NCBI GenBank assembly: GCA_003154555.1
Contig: PMDT01000383.1
Coordinates: 1 to 10,801 of the forward strand
DNA length: 10,801 nucleotides
Origin: Spirochaetaceae bacterium
GTDB lineage: Bacteria; Spirochaetota; Spirochaetia; SZUA-6; Fen-1364
Direction: 5' to 3'
The notes under the pieces are model-generated. The model did no database searches, was not told the DNA's origin, and worked only from the letters and a program-made list of their open reading frames with translations. Made by a program: the position numbers and the translations under genes. Below are positions 1 to 7,311 of this stretch, piece by piece. Each line of letters begins with the position of its first letter. Positions within the stretch are counted from its first letter, which is position 1.

Positions 1-926
1 TAGAGCCCGCCGATCTTGTATCCCACGCCGGTGTTGATTTTTGTGTCGTGCCAGGGGGCCGCGGCGGTGTACTTGGTCGCGGTGGTGTAGAGAGCGATAC
101 GGCTTGCCACAAATGCTTTGAAGCCGCTCACGCCAAGGCTGCCGAAATCGAAGGTCAGCTTGGGCTCCAGGTACACGTACAGATCATCTGCCCCGTTGGC
201 GCCGCCGTTGGCCGCGTTGTCGTTGAAGAACATGTCCGCTTTCGTGTCGAGCTGGACAGGACCGAGGACGAAGCTGAACTGGGGTTTCACATCGAAGATC
301 GTAAAGGCGGGGGTGATCCCGGTATCTGCTTCCGCGCCGAGGGTAAGTGCGGTGGTCTTGTCAAAAGAGATCTTGTATGTCGCCTTCAGGTAGTTGTTGA
401 CCCAGAAGCTCTGGGTGTAGTCGGGAGTCGTCGTGTTGTTGAACATGCCGTAGCTGTAAGGCTTATAGCCGTACTTCAGCTCGTTGTAGCCGCTGGAGTC
501 CGACGGAGAAAAGAACACGAGCGGGAAGCTCACCTTGACATCAAGGCCGCCCATTATAAGCTCGGCGGAGGGATCCACCTTGCCCGCCATCTGGAACTCA
601 TAAGGCTTCGTCGCGCCGGTGTACAGGCCAAGCCAGTCTTCGGCATACAGGCCGTACTTCAGGCTCATGGTGTCCATTTTCTGGGTGAAGACGTAGCTCA
701 CGTAGGGCTGGACGGTCGGTGAATACTTGTCTGTCTGGGTTCCGCCCGCGACTGTTGCCTTGAAAAGCGAGTTGCCAGCCGTATCGAGCTTTCCATCGCC
801 GTAGGCGCCGGTCACGTCGGTGTCGTAGCCCCACCCGCCGATCTCGAGCGTCGACTGGGCGGCAATCGATGCGGCCGCTCCGACCATGATCGTCAGCACA
901 ACCGCAAGAATCATAGAGCGCTTCAT
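1..926 (-). CDS. Exported outer-membrane beta-barrel-like protein, 3' end outside window
   Basis: An open frame runs from ATG at 926 to the window edge (308 codons plus 2 nt) without a stop. The protein opens with a clear signal peptide: MKR, a hydrophobic core of about 18 residues, then an AxA-Q cleavage site (SIAAQS) near residue 23. The rest is rich in Tyr, Phe, Trp, Gly and Asp/Asn, with alternating polar and hydrophobic residues (for example LKYGLYAEDWLGLY, AELIMGGLDVKVSFPLVFF), as in amphipathic barrel strands. No named family is recognised; a porin or similar outer-membrane protein is inferred. Two in-frame-looking ATGs compete: 930 is in another frame and only 2 nt from AGGAGG (933-938), while 926 has a 6-nt spacing and gives the signal peptide, so 926 is chosen. 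It follows the GNAT gene by 187 bp and probably has its own promoter. Function is uncertain; export is well supported. Confidence 0.85.
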   Translation of the reverse strand, partial: MKRSMILAVVLTIMVGAAASIAAQSTLEIGGWGYDTDVTGAYGDGKLDTAGNSLFKATVAGGTQTDKYSPTVQPYVSYVFTQKMDTMSLKYGLYAEDWLGLYTGATKPYEFQMAGKVDPSAELIMGGLDVKVSFPLVFFSPSDSSGYNELKYGYKPYSYGMFNNTTTPDYTQSFWVNNYLKATYKISFDKTTALTLGAEADTGITPAFTIFDVKPQFSFVLGPVQLDTKADMFFNDNAANGGANGADDLYVYLEPKLTFDFGSLGVSGFKAFVASRIALYTTATKYTAAAPWHDTKINTGVGYKIGGL

Positions 927-956
927 TCATGTCCTCCTGTTCGCACGCGAATGAAT

Positions 957-980
957 CACGAGAGCCTGATGACTCTCGTG
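957..980. repeat. Perfect 8-bp inverted repeat in porin leader
   Basis: CACGAGAG (957-964) and CTCTCGTG (973-980) are exact reverse complements separated by an 8-nt loop. The element lies about 19 nt upstream of the Shine-Dalgarno sequence of the exported protein. It could be an operator or a 5'-UTR stem that protects or controls the mRNA. The sequence alone does not decide between these. Confidence 0.6.
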
Positions 981-998
981 CGCCAGGGTACGGGTCGT

Positions 999-1045
999 GT
1001 GTTAGCACTCGATAAAGAGTCCGTTAATTTTCGGTGAGGTCCGTT
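999..1045 (-). promoter_or_regulatory. Weak candidate promoter of the porin gene with direct heptamer repeats
   Basis: On the minus strand, TTAACG (1027-1022) and TAACAC (1004-999) are separated by 17 nt. They match the sigma70 -35 and -10 consensus at 4/6 and 3/6 positions, which is weak on its own. The heptamer AACGGAC (minus strand; GTCCGTT on plus at 1019-1025 and 1039-1045) occurs twice, 20 bp apart, about two helical turns. One copy overlaps the proposed -35 box. This arrangement would suit an activator such as a response regulator. The promoter call is tentative; the repeats are directly visible. Confidence 0.3.
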
Positions 1046-1113
1046 TTTTCCCGGGGGGCGCGCCACCGCCGGCGGTCACGGATCAGCACGGCGGTCGGGC
1101 TGTTAAGGGCCCG

Positions 1114-1785
1114 TCAGAGGCGTTTGCCGAACACTATTGCGACGTGCCCTTCTACGCCCTGCCAGAATGTGCCCGGCTTTTGTGCGAGCACGTCATACCC
1201 AAGCTTGGCATAGAACGGAAGAGCCTTGCTGTTGCGATTCGAGGTGATGAGATGAACCCCGGCGACACCGGCATCGCGGAGCGTCGCTTCAAAGGTGCGG
1301 ATGAGCAGCTCACCGATGCCACGCCGCTGGCAGGTCGGCAGCACATTGATGTGCAGGTGCGCCGGGTAGCCGTCAAAAAAAGCCTCCGCGGAATCCGAAT
1401 AGGCGCGGGCCCAGGCAAGAACGTGTCGAAATGACTCGGGATGTCTCCACCAGCTCACGAGGAAACACCGCACCGCTATGCGCCAGTACATGCGCCGTCG
1501 AAATGTCTTTTCGTAGCGGCGCGAGTCCCCTGTGCCGATGATATAGCCCGCCACCGTGCCGTCCGCGTCGTCAACGGCAACAAAGCAGAACGAAGGCTGA
1601 AAGCGAAGGTAGCCTTCCGTGTTGACAAGGGCAAAAAGCCGCTTGTCCTCGAAAAGCCCTTTTCCCGCCAGCTCTTCTCCGAGAAAGCCCGTCGAATGAA
1701 GGATCCCCCGCACAGCGCTGCGATCCCCGCGACCGTACGGGCGGCAGTGGATCCCGCATGCGGCCGGGACCTGCGCCAGCTTCAC
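1114..1785 (-). CDS. GNAT-family N-acetyltransferase
   Basis: This 223-residue protein is a GNAT fold enzyme that should transfer an acetyl group from acetyl-CoA to an unknown amine. The acetyl-CoA-binding motif A is visible as a beta strand (HLHINVLP, about 143-150) followed by QRRGIG (153-158), then the helix and the C-terminal motif B region (NSKALPFYAKLGY, 185-197). The N-terminal part (RPYGRGDRSAV, then VAGYIIGTGD at 78-87) resembles the stand-alone GNATs related to the C-terminal domain of O-GlcNAcase; this is from memory of the family and less certain. The middle (about 95-135) is rich in Trp and Arg. The start is GTG at 1785, overlapping the MFS stop as GTGA, with a purine-rich GGGGAAGG just upstream. 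It is the last gene of the three-gene leftward operon and may modify the imported or oxidised substrate. The target is unknown. Confidence 0.9.
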   Translation of the reverse strand: MKLAQVPAACGIHCRPYGRGDRSAVRGILHSTGFLGEELAGKGLFEDKRLFALVNTEGYLRFQPSFCFVAVDDADGTVAGYIIGTGDSRRYEKTFRRRMYWRIAVRCFLVSWWRHPESFRHVLAWARAYSDSAEAFFDGYPAHLHINVLPTCQRRGIGELLIRTFEATLRDAGVAGVHLITSNRNSKALPFYAKLGYDVLAQKPGTFWQGVEGHVAIVFGKRL

Positions 1786-3092
1786 GGCGCCTTCCCCTGG
1801 GCAGCGGCGGCCGCGCGCATCTCCCGTGCCACGCCGCGCAAGTGCTCGTGGTGACGGGCCATGTCTGCCGTGAAGGTGAAGATGACGGCAACGATCAGCG
1901 CGGCGCAGACGACCCAGAATCCCGAACAGATGGCAAGCGCCGCCGTGAGACCGAAGAAGCCCGAGAGGGAACCGGCGACGAATCTGCCGAAGCCCTGGCC
2001 AAGTGAGTCAGTGAGGTTGAAGATGGAGAAGACGGCGCCGCGGTTTTCCGGGGAGTTCACATCGAGGATCATCGCCGTGATGTTGGGTCCCGTCATGCCG
2101 GCAAGCGCCGTGGCAAGGAAGCCCATGAGGGCGAGCTCCGGGACGCTCGCCGGGACCACGAGCACGATGCAGATGACCATCGCGGCGCCCAGGAGCGTCG
2201 TGGCCGCACAGAATGCCGGCAGCACGCGGGGCGCCCGACGGAATATCCGCCCGCCGACCTGGCCCCCGACGATGTTGCCGACAAGCATGCCAACGCCAAA
2301 GACCAGGAACACGGTGGTTGCATTCGCGACGGAGAGGCCTTTCACGCGGTTGAGGTATTCGTTGATGAAGAAGAAGCTCCCCCAGGGAAGGCTGCCCGCG
2401 ACTCCCTGAAGGAAGAGGTAGAGATTCGTCCGTGACTTGAAGATGCCCGCGTAGTCCGCCAGGTGGAGCCGCTTCGGATAGACGAGCCCGGCGGCAACAA
2501 GATCGCGCGTCGCCTCTTCAGACGCTGCCTTTTTCGGTTCCGGCGTCAGGAGCCAGTACACCAGCACGAGAAGATAGTTCGGTGCCGATGCGACGATGAA
2601 GGGGGTGCGCCAGTCGCCATTCCCGCCGACGTAACCTCCGACCAGGGTGCCCGCAATGGTGCCGACGCTCACGGCGACTGTGACAATGGCGACGGCCGAC
2701 GGCCGTTCCCTTTCATCGAACATGTCGCCGACGATTGAATACAGAAGAGGGTACGCGGCGCCCAGGCCCACGCCTGACAGGATGCGCAGCGCGAAAAAGA
2801 CCGGATAGTTCGGCGCGAATGCCGTGAGCGTGCAGGGCAGCTCGCCGATAAGAATAGCCGCGATGAAGAGCACCTTGCGGGCCGCCTTGTCGGCGAAGTA
2901 TCCCCAGAACAGGGACACCACGGCACCAATAATCGTGAAGAGCCCCATCATGCTCCCGATTGCCGCGTCCCCGATGCCGAACTCTTTCTCGATCATGACA
3001 AGGGTGGGGCTCATGACATTCGCATCCATGTTCAGCACGATCATCATCAGGGAAATCACGACGAGGCTGAAATAGCGCTGGTTCCTGTTCAT
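1782..3092 (-). CDS. Major facilitator superfamily (MFS) transporter
   Basis: A 436-residue integral membrane protein with about 12 hydrophobic segments in two halves, joined by a charged cytoplasmic loop near residues 187-220. The MFS motif A is seen after the second helix as GYFADKAARK (64-73). The pattern RILSGVGLGAAYPLLYSIVGD (about 103-123) fits MFS helix 4, and the second half ends in a cytoplasmic His/Arg-rich tail. It should move a small solute across the inner membrane, probably by proton-driven symport or as a facilitator; the closest general resemblance is to organic-acid/Spinster-like MFS members, but the substrate is not readable. The ATG at 3092 overlaps the oxidoreductase stop (ATGA), and AAGGAG lies 7 nt upstream inside the preceding gene, which supports this start and translational coupling. 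The 3' end overlaps the GNAT start by 4 bp. Confidence 0.95.
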   Translation of the reverse strand: MNRNQRYFSLVVISLMMIVLNMDANVMSPTLVMIEKEFGIGDAAIGSMMGLFTIIGAVVSLFWGYFADKAARKVLFIAAILIGELPCTLTAFAPNYPVFFALRILSGVGLGAAYPLLYSIVGDMFDERERPSAVAIVTVAVSVGTIAGTLVGGYVGGNGDWRTPFIVASAPNYLLVLVYWLLTPEPKKAASEEATRDLVAAGLVYPKRLHLADYAGIFKSRTNLYLFLQGVAGSLPWGSFFFINEYLNRVKGLSVANATTVFLVFGVGMLVGNIVGGQVGGRIFRRAPRVLPAFCAATTLLGAAMVICIVLVVPASVPELALMGFLATALAGMTGPNITAMILDVNSPENRGAVFSIFNLTDSLGQGFGRFVAGSLSGFFGLTAALAICSGFWVVCAALIVAVIFTFTADMARHHEHLRGVAREMRAAAAAQGKAP

Positions 3093-4453
3093 ACGGCGGC
3101 TCCTTTTTCATCCAGCGTGATGACGCAGCCTTCGATGCGCGCTCGCTCCGCCGCAAAGCAGAGCAAATGGCTGCGCAGTGCGGCCCGGGCCGCGCCTGGC
3201 TCATCAGGGGGTGCCGCGCCTTTCAGAAATGCCTCCACGTGGGACGTGAAGTCTTCCATCAGGCCTTCATCCCCTCCCCCATGGCCGCGAAAAGGACTGC
3301 GGTTGCGCCAGAGGACTTTTCGGCCCCCCCGACGATGGTCGAAAAGCACGAGCTCTTCCCCCGCGAAGCCGAATGTCCCTTCCAGGGACCCCGCGGAGCC
3401 GTCGATCCTGATCTGCCGTCCTTCCTGATAGGAATGGCCGTGGAGAATAAAGGCAGCAACGACTCCATTGTCGAACTGCACATTCACGACCTGCCGGTCC
3501 ACGACGTCATTGTCGCATCGGTAGACGCAGCGGCCGTAGGGGCCATCCTGCAGCGCCGCCATTCGCGCGGCCCGGGAATGCCGGTCAGAGATCGTCACTG
3601 ACGGCCATTCCTTCCAGTCCCAGAGCCGGTCAAAAGGCTCCGTCGAGAAAAAGGACGCAAGAGGTCGGATAAGGAGGCTTTTGGAAAAGGCGAGATTCTT
3701 CAGCATCGGTGTGCCATTGAGATAGAGCCGCGGCGCGTACCACGGGCACTGCCGCTCGTGGGGGCATCCGTCGGTGCAGCGGGCAGGCGCGCCGGCGGGA
3801 GCATGATCCGCCCGGAAATACTCCTGCGACCCAAAGGACTGCACAACCCGCGGCCGTGCGCCTGCGAGCCAGCAGAGAATGTCCATGTCGTGACAGCTTT
3901 TTGCAAGAATCATCGGGCTCGCGCCGGCCGCGTTCCGCCAGTTGCCCCTCACGTACGAGTGCGCGTAATGCCAATAGCTCACGTTTTCAGAATGCCGGAT
4001 GATTGCGATCTCCCCCAGCAGGCCGGAATCCAGTGCGCTTTTCACGGCGGCAAAGAAGCGCGTATAGCGCAGAACATGGCAGATGCGAAGGATCACCCCT
4101 GCTTCTTCGGATGCCGCCACGAGGCTCATGCAGTCCTCTTCGGTGACAGCCATCGGTTTTTCCAGGAGGACATTATAGCCGGCCGCAATCGCGGCACGGG
4201 CCGGGGCGGCATGGTCCCGATCCTGCGTCGCCACGATGCAGGCATCGGCGATCCTCCCCCTGTCGATCAGCTCCCGCCAGTCCTTGAAAAGCATCCCTTC
4301 TGACAGCCGATGCCGGGCGGCGCATTCCACCCGGCGTCCTTCCTGCGGCTCGGCAACCGCCACAAGCTCCGCCTCATCAGGGTTGTCCGCGATCCACCGG
4401 GCGTACGCATCCTTGCCTCGTGTCCCGGCGCCGATCAACACGTATCGGACCAT
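3089..4453 (-). CDS. Gfo/Idh/MocA-family NAD(P)-dependent oxidoreductase
   Basis: This 454-residue protein belongs to the glucose-fructose oxidoreductase/inositol dehydrogenase family, which oxidises or reduces sugars, cyclitols and related hydroxy compounds with a nicotinamide cofactor. The Rossmann motif is VLIGAGTRG (5-13). The catalytic-lysine signature EKPMA is at 98-102, and the active-site helix reads KSCHDMDIL (185-193). An insertion at 226-236 carries C226-x3-C230-x5-C236 (CTDGCPHERQC), a cysteine cluster I associate with one subgroup of these enzymes; whether it binds metal is unknown. The chain is longer than the usual 330-390 residues, mostly because of the insertion at about 210-320. 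It is the first gene of the leftward operon. ATG at 4453 begins directly on the Rossmann strand. No Shine-Dalgarno sequence is seen, which fits a leaderless message. Confidence 0.95.
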   Translation of the reverse strand: MVRYVLIGAGTRGKDAYARWIADNPDEAELVAVAEPQEGRRVECAARHRLSEGMLFKDWRELIDRGRIADACIVATQDRDHAAPARAAIAAGYNVLLEKPMAVTEEDCMSLVAASEEAGVILRICHVLRYTRFFAAVKSALDSGLLGEIAIIRHSENVSYWHYAHSYVRGNWRNAAGASPMILAKSCHDMDILCWLAGARPRVVQSFGSQEYFRADHAPAGAPARCTDGCPHERQCPWYAPRLYLNGTPMLKNLAFSKSLLIRPLASFFSTEPFDRLWDWKEWPSVTISDRHSRAARMAALQDGPYGRCVYRCDNDVVDRQVVNVQFDNGVVAAFILHGHSYQEGRQIRIDGSAGSLEGTFGFAGEELVLFDHRRGGRKVLWRNRSPFRGHGGGDEGLMEDFTSHVEAFLKGAAPPDEPGAARAALRSHLLCFAAERARIEGCVITLDEKGAAV

Positions 4454-4459
4454 GCCGTC

Positions 4460-4488
4460 AGGCTATCGTCGCTCCCGGAAGCCGTCAA
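4460..4488 (-). promoter_or_regulatory. Candidate promoter of the oxidoreductase operon, possibly leaderless
   Basis: On the minus strand, TTGACG (4488-4483) is a 5/6 match to a -35 box. It is followed after exactly 17 nt by TAGCCT (4465-4460), a weaker -10 match. Initiation 6-8 nt downstream would fall at 4454-4452, on the ATG at 4453. Together with the missing Shine-Dalgarno sequence, this suggests a leaderless transcript. Confidence 0.45.
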
Positions 4489-4495
4489 GCGACGA
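4466..4495. repeat. 8-bp inverted repeat overlapping the divergent control region
   Basis: TCGTCGCT (4466-4473) and AGCGACGA (4488-4495) are perfect reverse complements with a 14-nt centre. The repeat covers the spacer and -35 box of the proposed leftward promoter, a typical place for a repressor operator. The separate heptamer GCCGTCA also occurs twice nearby (4454-4460, 4481-4487). No regulator gene lies next to it, so the binding protein is unknown. Confidence 0.45.
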
Positions 4496-4602
4496 GCCGG
4501 CGCTGCAACGAAGGCCTCACGGCATCTGAGCGCCGGATCCCCGGCACTTGTGTCTCCATCCGTTCGACGATACCCTCAGCGTCACACGAGAGGAGACAGC
4601 CA

Positions 4603-5829
4603 GTGAAACGCATGTCATCGCGCGAGCGGATGATGCACGCCCTGTCCTGCGATCCAGTCGACTACACGCCATGCTGTTTCATGCTGCTGCATGGCTTTGA
4701 CGAATGGTTCCCGGGGGAACAGAACCTGGTCGCTGCCCAGGCGGACCTGGGCCTGGATCCGCTCGTCGACATTCCCTCCTGGTCGGTGAGCCGCCCAGGG
4801 GATCCGCTCGATCTTCGCGGCTACCAGCTCGACTACCCCGGAAAGGTCAATGTGACCCTTCGCGGCATGCCGGTGCACGCGCACCGGGATGTCACCCTCA
4901 GGGAGTGGCGCGAACTCGGCCCCGGGGCGCGGTATCCGGTCCTCCATCGTGAATACCTGACCCCTGCAGGACCACTGACGGTGTCTGCCAACCAGACCGA
5001 GGACTGGCCTTACGGGGACCATCTCCTGTTTGTCGATGATTTCATCATTGCCCGGGCCACGAAGACCCTCATCACGAAGCCATCGGATCTGAAAGCGCTT
5101 GCGTATCTCCTGCAGCCGCCGGATGCCGAAACGATCGCGCATTTTCGCTCCTCGTCGGAATCAAATCGGAAACTTGCACAGGAAATGGAGCTGCTGCGCG
5201 TCTATCAGTGGGGCGTGCTCGCAGACATGGCGTCGTGGCTTTGCGGCCTGCAGGAGCTCATTTTCCTCACTGCCGATCAGCCGGCTCTTGTCGAGGAGCT
5301 GTTCCACATGATCGCGGACTGGAACCTCGCACGGATGAAGGTCGTTCTGAACGAAGGAATCGACCTGTGGGTGCGCCGCGGCTGGTACGAGGGCTCTGAC
5401 TTCTGGTCACCCGCCTTGTATCGAAAGTTCATATTTCCTCACTTGAAAAAGGAAGTGGAAACGGCGCATGCGCGCGGCGTCAGGTTCGGCTACATCATGA
5501 CGGCGGGTGCAATGCCCCTGCTCGACATGATCCTTGAGGCGCGCGTCGATGTCCTGATCGGCCTGGATCCCGTGCAGGGAGGCTACGACCTTCGTGAAAC
5601 GAAAGCGAAGGCGAAAGGACGCATGTGCCTCTGGGGCGGCGTCAACGGCTCCCTGACGGTGGAGGCTGGGACACCAGAGCTGATCCGCGAGACGGTGAAG
5701 AGCACGATGGATATCCTGGCGCCCGGCAACGGGTTCATTCTTTCACCGGTGGACGGCATCTATGATGCCTCGGACCGCGTTCGAAGCAATGTGCGTCATT
5801 TCATAGACGCCTGGAAGGAGTGCCGATAG
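4603..5829 (+). CDS. Uroporphyrinogen decarboxylase (URO-D) superfamily protein
   Basis: A 408-residue protein with the URO-D/methyltransferase barrel pattern: the opening SSRERMMHALSCDPVDYTP (5-23), a helical middle, LDPVQGGYDL (321-330), WGGVNG (344-349) and a FILSPVDGIYD-type C-terminus (378-388). Relatives include HemE and the corrinoid methyltransferases MtaA/MtbA/CmuA. At the strand where those methyltransferases carry a zinc-binding His-x-Cys, this protein reads RFGYIMTAG (294-302), so that site is missing and methyltransferase chemistry of that kind is doubtful. The gene stands alone from heme genes, which argues against a HemE role. The open frame extends upstream to 4420, but GTG at 4603 is chosen: AGAGGAGA (4589-4596) ends 6-7 nt before it, while ATG 4612 is too far and the upstream ATG lies inside the divergent promoter. 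It is followed with no gap by the transporter gene. The substrate is unknown. Confidence 0.9.
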   Translation: MKRMSSRERMMHALSCDPVDYTPCCFMLLHGFDEWFPGEQNLVAAQADLGLDPLVDIPSWSVSRPGDPLDLRGYQLDYPGKVNVTLRGMPVHAHRDVTLREWRELGPGARYPVLHREYLTPAGPLTVSANQTEDWPYGDHLLFVDDFIIARATKTLITKPSDLKALAYLLQPPDAETIAHFRSSSESNRKLAQEMELLRVYQWGVLADMASWLCGLQELIFLTADQPALVEELFHMIADWNLARMKVVLNEGIDLWVRRGWYEGSDFWSPALYRKFIFPHLKKEVETAHARGVRFGYIMTAGAMPLLDMILEARVDVLIGLDPVQGGYDLRETKAKAKGRMCLWGGVNGSLTVEAGTPELIRETVKSTMDILAPGNGFILSPVDGIYDASDRVRSNVRHFIDAWKECR

Positions 5830-7302
5830 ATGAGCGACGACGCCAAGCGGAGCGGAGCGGCGATCCAGATCAGCGCGCGCGCTTTCATCACCACGATTGC
5901 CATCATTCTTGCCCTCATGATCGGGTCCGGCATCCTCACCTACGTGATCCCGTCAGGCAGCTACGGGCATACGGTGGAGGCGGGCGTCGACAAGGTCATT
6001 CCCGGCACCTTTGCCTATGGCGCACGGCCAAATTACCCTGCATGGCGCTGGCTGACGGCCCCCGTGGAGGTCCTGTGGTCTCCCGGCAATATCCAGGTCA
6101 TCACGATCATCATCCTGCTGGTCCTGATCGGGGGCTCGTTCACCGTCCTGGACAAGGGCGGCATCCTGAAGGTCGCGCTGTCGATGATCGTCTCCCGGTT
6201 CAGGAAGAACAAGTACGTTCTCATGGCGGCGATCATATTCTTCTTCATGATTGCCTCCTCCGTGCTGGGCATCTACGAGGAGGCGGCGCCCCTGGTCGTT
6301 TTCATCGTGCCGCTCGCCCTCTACCTGGGCTGGGACAGCCTCACCGGGCTCGGCATGAGCCTGCTCTCACTGGGCTTCGGCTTCGCAGCCGCCACGATGG
6401 ATCCCTTCATGGTCACCATCGCACAATCGCTGTCCGGGCTGCCGCTCTACTCGGGCCTCTGGCTGCGGGCGATCTTCTTTGTCACCATGTTCGCCCTGGT
6501 TTTCCTCTTTGTCCGGCGCCATGCCCGCAAGGTGGAACGCGATCCCGCGCGCTCGATCGTGCACGAGGAGGACCTCCGTCTGCGCGCATCCATCGACGTG
6601 AGCGGAGCGGTGGCCAGCGACGAGGTCGCTTCCAGACCGCGCATGCGCGCCGCGGTCAGATGGCTCGGCCTGTGGTTTCTCGCGGCGATCCTTTTCATCA
6701 TTGCCGCAACGCGCATCAAGGCCATTTCTTCCTTTGCATTCCCGATCATGGGCCTTTTCTTCGTGATTGCCTGCAACGGCGCCGCGCTGGTTGCCGGGGA
6801 AAAAGGGAAAGCACTTGGAAAATGCTTCCTGATCGGCATGAGGTCGATACTCCCGGCCATCGTCATGATCCTCATGGCCATGAGCGTGAAGCTCATCATC
6901 ACGAAAGGGGGCATCCTCGACACGATTCTCTATGCGGCTGCGGGCAAAATAAGCGGGGTCGGCCCGTATGCTGCCGTGGCCTTCGTCTACCTGATCACAC
7001 TGGTCTTCGAGTTTTTCATACCATCTGCGTCGGCCAAGGCCTTCCTCATCATCCCGATCCTCGCGCCGCTTGCAGATCTGGTCGGCCTGACGCGGCAGAC
7101 CGTCGTGTTCGCATTCGACAACGGCGACGGTTTCGCCAATATCCTTTATCCGACGAACCCGTTCCTCATGATCTGCCTGGGGCTCACCATCGTGAGCTAC
7201 CCGAAGTGGGTGCGCTGGACCCTGCCTCTCCAGGCAATAACCGTCCTCATCTGCCTCGGCTTCATGGCCCTTGCCGTGGCGATAAAGTTCGGACCCTTCT
7301 AG
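5830..7302 (+). CDS. YfcC-family (DcuC/ArsB-like) membrane transporter
   Basis: A 490-residue polytopic inner-membrane protein with about 11-13 hydrophobic segments. It matches the YfcC family of carboxylate, amino-acid or peptide-type secondary carriers. Seen: the first helix ending in YVIPSGSYG (38-46); VIPGTFAYG (56-64); VLIGGSFTVLDKGGIL (98-113); the paired acids YEEAAP (149-154); DPFMVTIAQ and SGLPLYSG (191-199, 202-209); and FFIPSASAKA in the C-terminal half. A charged loop at about 229-272 divides the two halves. ATG follows the URO-D stop codon directly, and AAGGAG (5815-5820) lies 9 nt upstream, so both are made from one message. The pair suggests uptake of the compound processed by the URO-D-like protein, but the substrate cannot be read. 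The stop is only 9 bp from the stop of the convergent Crp/Fnr gene. Confidence 0.9.
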   Translation: MSDDAKRSGAAIQISARAFITTIAIILALMIGSGILTYVIPSGSYGHTVEAGVDKVIPGTFAYGARPNYPAWRWLTAPVEVLWSPGNIQVITIIILLVLIGGSFTVLDKGGILKVALSMIVSRFRKNKYVLMAAIIFFFMIASSVLGIYEEAAPLVVFIVPLALYLGWDSLTGLGMSLLSLGFGFAAATMDPFMVTIAQSLSGLPLYSGLWLRAIFFVTMFALVFLFVRRHARKVERDPARSIVHEEDLRLRASIDVSGAVASDEVASRPRMRAAVRWLGLWFLAAILFIIAATRIKAISSFAFPIMGLFFVIACNGAALVAGEKGKALGKCFLIGMRSILPAIVMILMAMSVKLIITKGGILDTILYAAAGKISGVGPYAAVAFVYLITLVFEFFIPSASAKAFLIIPILAPLADLVGLTRQTVVFAFDNGDGFANILYPTNPFLMICLGLTIVSYPKWVRWTLPLQAITVLICLGFMALAVAIKFGPF

Positions 7303-7311
7303 GTCGCGTTC

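Noticed and set aside
48..722. A 224-codon plus-strand frame opposite the exported protein
   Set aside because: The minus frame has a signal peptide, a strong ribosome site and barrel-like composition; the plus frame has no recognisable feature.
598..1008. Minus frame including ATG 930 ahead of the porin
   Set aside because: It is out of frame with the signal peptide; its Arg/Asp-rich product is a shadow and its spacing from AGGAGG is only 2 nt.
1051..1113. GC-rich palindromes (ACCGCCGGCGGT, GGCGCGCC, CGGGC-8-GCCCG) after the GNAT gene as a terminator
   Set aside because: The stems are short and on the minus strand no U-run follows; the T-run at 1044-1049 is on the wrong strand for that direction.
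4549..4576. TTGTGT/TACCCT as promoter of the URO-D-transporter operon
   Set aside because: Each box matches at only about 3 of 6 positions, so I could not support it.
4585..4592. CACGAGAG before the URO-D gene, identical to one arm of the porin leader repeat
   Set aside because: It overlaps the Shine-Dalgarno region and a single 8-mer match in about 10.8 kb is not improbable by chance.
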